A stretch of DNA of 35,468 bases. Source: Flavobacteriaceae bacterium UBA6268 (GTDB lineage Bacteria; Bacteroidota; Bacteroidia; Flavobacteriales; Flavobacteriaceae). This document shows positions 15,346 to 21,785 of this stretch, in pieces. Within the stretch, counting starts at the first letter, position 1, and each line of letters begins with the position of its first letter. The notes beneath the pieces were generated by a model, which made no database searches, had not been told where the DNA came from, and saw only the letters and a list, made by a program, of their open reading frames with translations. A program made the position numbers and the translations under genes. The stretch spans positions 1-35,468 of the forward strand of contig DJVA01000060.1 in assembly GCA_002440705.1 (NCBI GenBank), read 5' to 3'.

Positions 15346-17103
15346 ATGGAACTTACCACATTTGATTGGATCCTGATTGTTTCATTTTTGGGTATTTTTC
15401 TGCTTATAGGTGTTTTTATGGCCAAAAGGTCGGGTAAAAACACACAAGAATTTTTTCTTTCGGGGAAGAACATGCCTTGGTGGTTATTGGGAATCTCGAT
15501 GGTTGCCACCACATTTTCGGCAGATACCCCAAATTTGGTTACCAACATTGTACGCCAAAACGGGGTTGCGGGAAACTGGGTTTGGTGGGCTTTCCTCCTT
15601 ACGGGTATGCTTACAGTCTTTGTCTATGCAAAACTCTGGAGGCGTTCTGAGGTATTAACCGACCTTGAGTTTTATGAATTGCGGTACAGTGGCAAGGAAG
15701 CTGCTTTTTTAAGGGGTTTTAGGGCGCTATACCTTGGGTTTTTCTTTAACATTGTTATTATGGCCACCGTATGTTTGGCGGCCATCAAAATTGGAGGGAT
15801 TCTTTTCAATCTTCAGCCCTGGCAATCTGTAGTCTATGCATCGCTCATTACGGTAGCATACAGTTCTATTGGAGGCTTGCGTAGTGTTATTATCACCGAT
15901 TTTTTGCAGTTCATCATTGCGATGGTCGGTTCGGTATGGGCTGCTTGGTACATTGTAAATATGCCGGAAATTGGAGGATTGGGGCAATTGCTGGCCCATG
16001 AAAATGTGGCAGATAAGTTGCAATTCCTTCCCGAATTCAAAAACAACGAAACCTTATGGACGTTGTTATTGATTCCGCTGGCCGTTCAATGGTGGAGTGT
16101 TTGGTATCCCGGGGCGGAACCAGGCGGAGGGGGGTATATTGCACAACGAATGCTTTCTGCCAAAGATGAAAAAAATGCCATTGGTGCTACCCTATTGTTC
16201 AATGTGGCACATTACGCCCTGCGCCCTTGGCCTTGGATTTTGATTGCTTTGGCTTCGCTAGTTATATACCCAGAACTTTCGGATATTTCCAGAGCATTCC
16301 CTAATGCTTCCGCAGGACATGACTTAGGATATTCGGCCATGCTTACTTACTTACCTCCTGGTTTATTGGGATTGGTCGTGACTTCCCTTATTGCAGCTTT
16401 CATGAGTACTATTTCTACCCATTTAAATTGGGGCTCGTCATACATTTCCCTCGATTTTTACAAACGTTTTGTAAAGAAGGAGGCTTCTGAAAAGGAACTC
16501 GTAGCCGTAGGGCGTATTTCAACCGTTCTTTTAATGGTTGTATCGGCCGTTTTGGCGCTTTCCTTAAAAGATGCCTTAAGTGCTTTTAACATCTTGTTGC
16601 AAATAGGTGCAGGAACCGGCTTGATCTTTATTTTAAGATGGTTTTGGTGGCGGGTGAATGCCTTCAGCGAAATTACCGGAATGATCGTTTCATTTGCGAT
16701 GGCCATTCTTCTGAGCATCTATGATTTTGGATTGAAATCCCACGAACAATTAATCCTAGGGGTTGTTGTCACTTCCGTGTGCTGGATTGCAGTGACCCTC
16801 CTCACGGCTCCTACCAAAACCGAAAAATTGGTGCAGTTCTACAACAAAATAGCTCCCTACGGTTTAGGCTGGAATGGTTTTAAAAAGCAGGTAGGCGCAT
16901 CTACCCTTCGGGAATCAAAAGATCGCTTTACCATAGACCTACTCAGTATGCTGCTGGGTGTTGTTTTTGTGTATACGGCTTTATTTGGAACGGGGTATTT
17001 ACTCTATGGTAATACCACGGGCTGCCTTGTATTGTACGGTATTGCATTAATTTCGGGAATTATTATTTTCAATCTTTGGAAAAAAAATAAAGGAGGCCTA
17101 TAA
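15346..17103 (+). CDS. Sodium:solute symporter (SSS family)
   Basis: A 585-residue inner-membrane transporter with about 13-14 hydrophobic segments. SSS landmarks are FFLSGKNMPWWLLGISMVAT in the first helices (discontinuous sodium-site helix), YSSIGGLRSVIITDFLQF in the middle and AAFMSTISTHLNWGSSYIS, whose Ser/Thr pair is a typical sodium ligand. The substrate is unclear: the SSS family moves sugars, amino acids, sialic acid and others, and this subgroup is uncharacterised in Bacteroidota. It is the last gene of the operon. Its stop codon lies in the loop of the hairpin that ends the opposite gene (17080-17111). Confidence 0.88.
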   Translation: MELTTFDWILIVSFLGIFLLIGVFMAKRSGKNTQEFFLSGKNMPWWLLGISMVATTFSADTPNLVTNIVRQNGVAGNWVWWAFLLTGMLTVFVYAKLWRRSEVLTDLEFYELRYSGKEAAFLRGFRALYLGFFFNIVIMATVCLAAIKIGGILFNLQPWQSVVYASLITVAYSSIGGLRSVIITDFLQFIIAMVGSVWAAWYIVNMPEIGGLGQLLAHENVADKLQFLPEFKNNETLWTLLLIPLAVQWWSVWYPGAEPGGGGYIAQRMLSAKDEKNAIGATLLFNVAHYALRPWPWILIALASLVIYPELSDISRAFPNASAGHDLGYSAMLTYLPPGLLGLVVTSLIAAFMSTISTHLNWGSSYISLDFYKRFVKKEASEKELVAVGRISTVLLMVVSAVLALSLKDALSAFNILLQIGAGTGLIFILRWFWWRVNAFSEITGMIVSFAMAILLSIYDFGLKSHEQLILGVVVTSVCWIAVTLLTAPTKTEKLVQFYNKIAPYGLGWNGFKKQVGASTLRESKDRFTIDLLSMLLGVVFVYTALFGTGYLLYGNTTGCLVLYGIALISGIIIFNLWKKNKGGL

Positions 17104-17111
17104 GCCTCCTT
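17080..17111 (-). terminator. Terminator of the first beta-barrel gene
   Basis: An 8-bp stem AAGGAGGC/GCCTCCTT (17090-17097 and 17104-17111) with loop CTATAA. On the minus strand it is followed by TTTATTTTTTT. The last codons and stop of the symporter gene are inside it. Confidence 0.8.
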
Positions 17112-17133
17112 GTATAATTGAATACCTGAGGAA

Positions 17134-17625
17134 TTAATCAATTCCAAATTCAAATCCGAAAGAAATGATGTCCCAGCTTCCACCATCCCTAGAAACGCCT
17201 CTATAGGCCAAAACTAGGTCGATGAGATCGCTTATGGAATATTGTACCCTTGGAGAATAATAAAACCCGCCATCGTTACCTTCATTGATTCCAACGGCAT
17301 ATCCCAAATCGGCACCCAAAGTAAAAGCGTCGGATGCACTGAAACGTGCCCCTGCACCTACCGGAAGAAACTGAACGTCCTCTACAGGAAAGGTTGTGCC
17401 CAGAATGGTAATATCATCTCCAAAGGAATGTGAGAACCCTGCAATAGGCCCTGCCTTGAAAGTGTCGGACAAATCAAAAAGATACCCAAGGTCTACAGCA
17501 ATGGAAAAGGTAGCCAAATCGCCGGCATCGCCAATTGGAAGTCCGCCGGAAACCCCAGCAGTAAACTGAGCATTGGCTGTATAGCCAGTAAATGCAATTA
17601 ATGCGAGTACAAGAAGTTTTTTCAT
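17134..17625 (-). CDS. Small outer-membrane beta-barrel protein 1
   Basis: A 163-residue exported protein with signal peptide 1-19, ending ANAQ. The mature part is made of alternating amphipathic strands with repeated Gly and aromatic residues (FTAGVSGGLPIG, FSIAVDLGYLFDL, FTLGADLGYAVGI) and ends in aromatic-rich FGFEFGID. This fits an eight-stranded OMP_b-brl barrel. The terminal residue is Asp and not the usual aromatic, so the final strand is slightly unusual. Its leader and upstream region repeat those of barrel 2 (17748-18308). Function is unknown. Confidence 0.8.
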   Translation of the reverse strand: MKKLLVLALIAFTGYTANAQFTAGVSGGLPIGDAGDLATFSIAVDLGYLFDLSDTFKAGPIAGFSHSFGDDITILGTTFPVEDVQFLPVGAGARFSASDAFTLGADLGYAVGINEGNDGGFYYSPRVQYSISDLIDLVLAYRGVSRDGGSWDIISFGFEFGID

Positions 17626-17630
17626 GATTT

Positions 17631-17648
17631 AATAGTTTGATTAATAAG
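17631..17648 (-). promoter_or_regulatory. Conserved leader box of barrel gene 1
   Basis: On the minus strand, CTTATTAATCAAACTATT ends five bases before the ATG. The identical 18-mer precedes barrel 3 at the same distance (18976-18993), and a two-base-insertion variant precedes barrel 2. Confidence 0.55.
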
Positions 17649-17727
17649 GTACTAAATTACTGATTTTTTTTAACCATGCTATAAGGCAAATGCCGTAAAA
17701 GAAAAAAGTGGGCCTGGGCCCACTTTT
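17637..17727 (-). repeat. Intergenic module, copy A (leader, palindrome, terminator)
   Basis: This 91-base gap aligns with 18323-18413 with about eight mismatches and one single-base gap on each side (counted by eye). On the minus strand it reads: terminator of the preceding barrel gene, a GGCATTTGCC palindrome (17685-17694), the block CAGTAATTTAG, then the leader of the next gene. Both copies sit between barrel genes in the same orientation. Confidence 0.85.
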
Positions 17728-17729
17728 TT
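17702..17729 (-). terminator. Terminator of barrel gene 2, bidirectional in form
   Basis: AAAAAAGTGGGCC/GGCCCACTTTTTT is a perfect 13-bp stem with a two-base TG centre (17702-17714, 17717-17729). A-runs and T-runs flank it on both sides. It lies 18 bases past the barrel 2 stop. Confidence 0.9.
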
Positions 17730-17747
17730 ATAATTCTCAAGTTCTAC

Positions 17748-18308
17748 TTAATTAAAAAACCAGCCGGCAGAGATTCCAATAACAGCGTTTTTGGACTCAG
17801 CACCATCAGCGATGTCTGTAAAGCCAATGACATAGCGCGCTTGGAAGAACAATCCCATGGGCAGCTTGTATTGGGCACCAATGCCAACGCCAAGGTCGAC
17901 GGTCTCGATGCCATCCACATCAAAACTTTCTCCATCAAATTTCGCCTTACTGGAAATATTGATTCCAATTTGAGGCCCACCCTGCAGGCTAAGGCCTTCG
18001 GCAACTGTAATGTCGGCTAATACAGGAATGTTAAGATAATCCAGTGCAACGGCAACATCGCCAGCTTCGCTGGAATACTTGTAACCCTGCGAAGAATATA
18101 AAACTTCGGGTTGGATGGCAAATAATTCAGAAAAACCAAAATTCAAAACAGCACCAAAATGCAGACTGGTTCTTCCATCTAAGGCATCGGCACCATCACC
18201 ATTTAAAGATGCAAAGTTGGCCCCCGCCTTCACACCGGGCTGAAAGCTTTGAGCATGCACCATATTGGCACATGCCACAATTACAATGATAAGTACTAAT
18301 TTTTTCAT
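17748..18308 (-). CDS. Outer-membrane beta-barrel protein 2 (porin-like, PorT group)
   Basis: A 186-residue exported barrel with signal peptide 1-19, ending VHAQ. The mature sequence has the hallmarks of the OMP_b-brl_2 group: GVKAGANFASL, DGRTSLHFGAVL, IQPEVLYSSQGYKY, LDYLNIPVLADI, GLSLQGGPQIGI, KLPMGLFFQARYVIGFTDI, and a closing strand ending GWFFN. The same blocks recur in order in barrel 4 (19120-19662), so the two are paralogues. Such proteins are abundant in Flavobacteriaceae and mostly uncharacterised. Strong terminators on both sides make this a monocistronic gene. Confidence 0.87.
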   Translation of the reverse strand: MKKLVLIIVIVACANMVHAQSFQPGVKAGANFASLNGDGADALDGRTSLHFGAVLNFGFSELFAIQPEVLYSSQGYKYSSEAGDVAVALDYLNIPVLADITVAEGLSLQGGPQIGINISSKAKFDGESFDVDGIETVDLGVGIGAQYKLPMGLFFQARYVIGFTDIADGAESKNAVIGISAGWFFN

Positions 18309-18314
18309 AGGTTG

Positions 18315-18334
18315 AATAGTTATTGATTAATAAG
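18315..18334 (-). promoter_or_regulatory. Leader box variant of barrel gene 2
   Basis: On the minus strand, CTTATTAATCAATAACTATT ends six bases before the ATG at 18308. It matches the box of barrels 1 and 3 apart from a two-base insertion. Confidence 0.5.
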
Positions 18335-18413
18335 ATCCTAAATTACTGATTTTTCTTAATCATGCTACATGGCAAGTGCCGTAAATGAAAAAGTGGGCCT
18401 GGGGCCCACTTTT
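18323..18413 (-). repeat. Intergenic module, copy B
   Basis: The second copy of the module at 17637-17727. Its palindrome reads GGCAAGTGCC on the plus strand (18371-18380); the two central bases vary while both half-sites are kept. Confidence 0.85.
18389..18413 (-). terminator. Terminator of barrel gene 3
   Basis: An 11-bp stem AAAAGTGGGCC/GGCCCACTTTT (18389-18399, 18403-18413) with a three-base loop, 17 bases past the stop of barrel 3. It is almost the same hairpin as at 17702-17729. Confidence 0.88.
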
Positions 18414-18430
18414 AAAGTAGTATGCTTTAT

Positions 18431-18970
18431 TTAATTGAAGTACACATTGAAACCGATAAAGGCACTGAAGATATTGAAATCTCCACTTCCGGCATCATCG
18501 TTCATTCCAAAGCCATAACGAAGTCCAGGCTCAAGGCTTACATTGTTAGCAATGAACCAAGCATAAGCTGCCTGTACCCCAACCCACATGGGTGAGTAGC
18601 TATTACCGGAGGATCCGTTTACATCGGCTGCAATAGGGAATTGTCCGGCCACATAATATTTGGCCCCAAATTTCCAATTGAAAGTACCGTCAACACCGTC
18701 AATCCCGGGGTCTCCGTAGCCAAGTCCTGCTTTCAAAGCAAGATCATCCAAGATGAAATAACCTGCTTCGCCACCTACACCCCAAGAAGTGTTACCATCC
18801 CTTGAATAAAGCGAAAAACCAGTGTAGGAACCGGAAGACTCCCCAAAGCCTGTGTTAATCTCTACCACCCAAGCCCCTTGGCTTGTGGCACTGCCAGAAT
18901 TTTCGTCTTGGGCAAAACTTGTAGTTGCCATCATAACTGAAATTGCAAGAAAAAGTAAAAGTTTTTTCAT
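18431..18970 (-). CDS. Small outer-membrane beta-barrel protein 3
   Basis: A 179-residue exported protein with signal peptide 1-20, ending SFAQ. A short Ser/Gly-rich segment follows, then alternating amphipathic strands (AWVVEINTGFGES, SWGVGGEAGYFILDDLALKAGLGYG, WVGVQAAYAWFIANNVSLEPGLRYGFG) and a closing strand FIGFNVYFN. The pattern fits an eight-stranded barrel of the OMP_b-brl or opacity type. It is clearly less similar to barrels 2 and 4 than those are to each other. It shares the exact leader box of barrel 1. Function is unknown. Confidence 0.82.
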   Translation of the reverse strand: MKKLLLFLAISVMMATTSFAQDENSGSATSQGAWVVEINTGFGESSGSYTGFSLYSRDGNTSWGVGGEAGYFILDDLALKAGLGYGDPGIDGVDGTFNWKFGAKYYVAGQFPIAADVNGSSGNSYSPMWVGVQAAYAWFIANNVSLEPGLRYGFGMNDDAGSGDFNIFSAFIGFNVYFN

Positions 18971-18975
18971 AAGTA

Positions 18976-18993
18976 AATAGTTTGATTAATAAG
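18976..18993 (-). promoter_or_regulatory. Conserved leader box of barrel gene 3
   Basis: The 18 bases are identical to 17631-17648 and again end five bases before the ATG. The DNA further upstream differs from the A/B module, so the box is conserved by itself. Confidence 0.55.
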
Positions 18994-19065
18994 CTAAAGC
19001 TAGAAAATTATCTATTTGACTGTTTTACAGGGATTTTGATGTTTTCAACAAGTTATTAACAATTG

Positions 19066-19096
19066 GAAAATAAAAAACCATCCCGAAGGATGGTTT
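19066..19096 (-). terminator. Terminator of barrel gene 4
   Basis: A 9-bp stem AAACCATCC/GGATGGTTT (19075-19083, 19088-19096) with loop CGAA. On the minus strand a T-rich run (TTTATTTTCC) follows. It lies 23 bases past the stop at 19120. Confidence 0.88.
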
Positions 19097-19119
19097 CATA
19101 TACTCTTTTGGACTAATCC

Positions 19120-19662
19120 CTAGAGGAACGAGTACCCCACCGAAAGTGTAATAACGCTGTTTTTACCCTTCCCACTCTCTGGCACATCGGTCAAACCAAA
19201 ATTGTACCGTCCGTCCAAGCGGATTCCCATGGGTAAATCATATCCCAAACCAACAACGCCTGAGATGTCAAAATTGTTGGTTGCAATGTCATTGATGGTT
19301 TCGCCAATAACCGTTTGTGCATCATCGTTGATGATGACCCCAAACTGAGGCCCTAATTGAATGTTAAGCCCTTGGGCCACAAAATATTTGAGTACGATAG
19401 GAACATTCACATAGTCCAAATTGAAATCACCTGCATTGAACTCGGCTCCTTGTTGTGAATACAACAAATCGGCTTGTATTCCTAAATTATCGTTGAATTT
19501 TCCTCCCAAAAATATACCGGCCACAAACCCGGTGCGGTTATCCAATCCCGAAGCATCGGTAATGTTGGCGAAGTTCACACCTGCTTTGATACCAAAGTCA
19601 ACCCCTTGGGCAAAAAGTGATGTGGAAACAATTAGTGTAAGAACAATCAATACGTTTTTCAT
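19120..19662 (-). CDS. Outer-membrane beta-barrel protein 4 (porin-like, PorT group)
   Basis: A 180-residue exported barrel with signal peptide 1-19, ending LFAQ. It carries the same ordered blocks as barrel 2: GIKAGVNFANI, LDNRTGFVAGIFL, IQADLLYSQQGAEF, LDYVNVPIVLKYF, GLNIQLGPQFGVI, DLPMGIRLDGRYNFGLTDV, and closing VGYSFL. The two are tandem-cluster paralogues that have diverged substantially. A TAATTTTG box on the minus strand (19773-19780) and a hairpin at 19686-19716 lie in its upstream region. Function is unknown. Confidence 0.87.
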   Translation of the reverse strand: MKNVLIVLTLIVSTSLFAQGVDFGIKAGVNFANITDASGLDNRTGFVAGIFLGGKFNDNLGIQADLLYSQQGAEFNAGDFNLDYVNVPIVLKYFVAQGLNIQLGPQFGVIINDDAQTVIGETINDIATNNFDISGVVGLGYDLPMGIRLDGRYNFGLTDVPESGKGKNSVITLSVGYSFL

Positions 19663-19685
19663 CTTTATTAAATATTTGATAAAGT

Positions 19686-19716
19686 GGAAGATGGAATGCC
19701 CAATAGTACATCTTCC
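19686..19716 (-). promoter_or_regulatory. Hairpin in the leader of barrel gene 4
   Basis: Arms GGAAGATG (19686-19693) and CATCTTCC (19709-19716) are perfectly complementary around a 15-base loop. The hairpin lies 24 bases before the ATG and downstream of a perfect -7 box (19773-19780). No U-tract follows, so it is not a terminator. Confidence 0.4.
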
Positions 19717-19832
19717 TTGGGGTTATATAAAATTTTAGGGCATTTCATAATAGCTTTTGTTTTTATATTGCACAAAATTATAACGAATTTTGGGAACAGC
19801 TTATTTTTTGAGAATCTTTTAAGAATTATTTG

Positions 19833-20729
19833 ATGAAGTGGATCCAAGCCGTCAAGGATTATCAAAATTACCTTCACATTGAACGCGGGTTATCCAAGAA
19901 TTCCATCGACAATTATGTATTGGACATTCAGAAGTTGATGAAATGGATGGATGACCGACAAGTGTCCGTTTCCCCAATCTCGATTGACGAAAGCGTGTTG
20001 CAGGAGTTCATCTACCACATCGCGAAAGAAGTCAATCCGCGTTCCCAAAGCCGCATCATATCCGGTTTGCGTGGTTTTTTCAATTATTTGATTTTTGAAG
20101 ACTACCGAAAAACCAACCCGTTGGAACTTATTGAAAGCCCTAAACTGGGGCGTAAGCTCCCAGACACCCTTTCCGAAGCAGAAATTGACCAAATCATTAT
20201 GCAAATCGATCTATCCGATCCACAGGGAACCCGAAACAAGGCCATTTTGGAAACCCTGTACGGGTGTGGATTACGGGTATCGGAATTGACTCATTTAAAA
20301 CTATCGGACCTCTATTTTGATGAAGGTTTTATCCGGGTTACTGGAAAGGGAGACAAACAGCGTTTTGTGCCTATTGCCGGACCTACCATTAAATTCATTA
20401 CCCTATATAAGGATGAAGTTCGAGTGCATCAAACCATCGCGCCTACTGCAAAAGACACTCTTTTCTTGAATCGCCGCGGAAAACCCTTAACCCGGGCCAT
20501 GATTTTTACAATCGTCAAAATCCTTACGGAACGTGCGGGAATCCATAAAAACGTAAGCCCCCATACATTTCGGCACTCCTTCGCAACACATTTATTGGAA
20601 AATGGTGCCGACCTCCGGGCCATACAACAAATGTTGGGTCATGAGAGTATTACGACCACTGAAATTTACACCCACATTGACAAATCACATCTTACCAAAG
20701 TCATCCAGCAATTCCATCCCAGGAAGTAA
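19833..20729 (+). CDS. xerD: Site-specific tyrosine recombinase XerD
   Basis: A 298-residue recombinase of normal XerD length. The N-terminal SAM-like core-binding domain (1-90) is followed by the catalytic domain with all active residues: Arg148 (CGLRVSEL), Lys172 (GKGDKQR), His244 and Arg247 (HTFRHSF), His270 (LGHESI) and nucleophile Tyr279 (IYTHID). XerD resolves chromosome dimers at dif with XerC or, in some groups, alone. Lack of phage or integron genes nearby, plus the housekeeping XerD signature, argues against a mobile-element integrase. The ATG at 19833 is preferred to the adjacent TTG at 19830. It is divergent from barrel 4. Confidence 0.92.
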   Translation: MKWIQAVKDYQNYLHIERGLSKNSIDNYVLDIQKLMKWMDDRQVSVSPISIDESVLQEFIYHIAKEVNPRSQSRIISGLRGFFNYLIFEDYRKTNPLELIESPKLGRKLPDTLSEAEIDQIIMQIDLSDPQGTRNKAILETLYGCGLRVSELTHLKLSDLYFDEGFIRVTGKGDKQRFVPIAGPTIKFITLYKDEVRVHQTIAPTAKDTLFLNRRGKPLTRAMIFTIVKILTERAGIHKNVSPHTFRHSFATHLLENGADLRAIQQMLGHESITTTEIYTHIDKSHLTKVIQQFHPRK

Positions 20730-20810
20730 AAGGTTAAAAAAAGGTTATTTTCGCCTCAATCTTTTTCAACCCTCTCCCTGATTTTGTAATTTGGTTGGAA
20801 ACCCTAAAGC

Positions 20811-21758
20811 ATGAAAACATTGATCTTTCGGGATGGCAATTTGATGCCCGCCCTTGGGCTTGGCACCTGGAAAGCAAAAGGCAAGGAGCTTAAAAGTGCT
20901 GTTAAAACTGCAATTCGTGTAGGCTATCGGCATATTGATACTGCTGCTGTGTACGGCAATGAGGAGGTAATTGGAGAAGCCTTGGCCGAAATTTTTGAAG
21001 AAGGAACAATTCAACGAAAGGACCTCTTCATTACCACAAAACTCTGGAACGATTCCCACCACCCAGACCATGTTATCCCAGCGTTAACCACTTCCATGAA
21101 AAAACTGGGATTGAACTATCTCGATCTTTATTTGATTCACTGGCCCGTTGCCTTTCGACATGGAACCGCTATGCCCTCCCATATTGAAGATTATGTTCCC
21201 CTATCGGAAATCCCTTCCGAAGTAACCTGGGCTCAAATGGAAGAAGCCAAAAAACTAGGCCTGGCCAAGCACATTGGGGTTTCCAATTTTAGTGTAAAAA
21301 AGTTAAACTCCCTAATGCAGCGGTGCGGTGAAATGCCGGAAGTAAACCAAATAGAACTCCACCCGCTGTTGCAACAAAATACTTTGCGCGATTTTTGCAA
21401 GGAACACCACATCCTGCTGATGGCTTATTCTCCGCTTGGTTCGGGCGACCGACATGCATCCATGAAAGCTGCAGATGAACCCAATCTTTTTGAGCTTCCC
21501 ATCGTAAAAACCATTGCCGACAAACATGGAGTACATCCTGCACAGGTGCTGATTGCTTGGCATATTTGCATGGGAGTTTGTGTAATCCCCAAATCTACTA
21601 CTCCAAAAAACATTGAAAGTAATTTCAAAGCGGCACAATTGAAGCTGGATGCAGAAGATATGGCCCAATTGGGGCAGCTGGATCGGAATTACCGGTACGT
21701 TACCGGAACCTTCTTCGAAAGCCCCGAAAAGGGCTATTCCAATGTTTTTGATGAATAA
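20811..21758 (+). CDS. Aldo/keto reductase
   Basis: A 315-residue AKR-family TIM-barrel oxidoreductase that would reduce aldehydes or ketones with NADPH. The catalytic tetrad is complete: Asp43 and Tyr48 in HIDTAAVYGNE, Lys77 in ITTKLWN and His110 in LIHWP. The cofactor motif IPKSTTPKNIESN is at the C-terminal side. It resembles AKR1-type aldehyde or alcohol reductases, whose length is near 315. The substrate is unknown. It lies 81 bases after xerD with no clear terminator between them. Confidence 0.9.
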   Translation: MKTLIFRDGNLMPALGLGTWKAKGKELKSAVKTAIRVGYRHIDTAAVYGNEEVIGEALAEIFEEGTIQRKDLFITTKLWNDSHHPDHVIPALTTSMKKLGLNYLDLYLIHWPVAFRHGTAMPSHIEDYVPLSEIPSEVTWAQMEEAKKLGLAKHIGVSNFSVKKLNSLMQRCGEMPEVNQIELHPLLQQNTLRDFCKEHHILLMAYSPLGSGDRHASMKAADEPNLFELPIVKTIADKHGVHPAQVLIAWHICMGVCVIPKSTTPKNIESNFKAAQLKLDAEDMAQLGQLDRNYRYVTGTFFESPEKGYSNVFDE

Positions 21759-21780
21759 AAAAGGGGGCTTTCGGCCCCAT
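21755..21780. terminator. Terminator shared by the aldo/keto reductase and rny genes
   Basis: GGGGC/GCCCC (21764-21768, 21774-21778) with a five-base loop. The T-run is strong on the minus strand (CTTTTTTATTC) and weak on the plus strand (ATTTAT), so it mainly ends rny. Confidence 0.7.
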
Positions 21781-21785
21781 TTATA

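Noticed and set aside
18044..18289. His-rich plus-strand frame (RHRHHHH)
   Set aside because: It lies wholly antisense to barrel 2, whose codon pattern and protein family are clear.
19833..20729. Tyrosine recombinase as sign of a mobile element
   Set aside because: It has full XerD length and motifs, no attachment repeats were seen, and no phage or transposon genes flank it.
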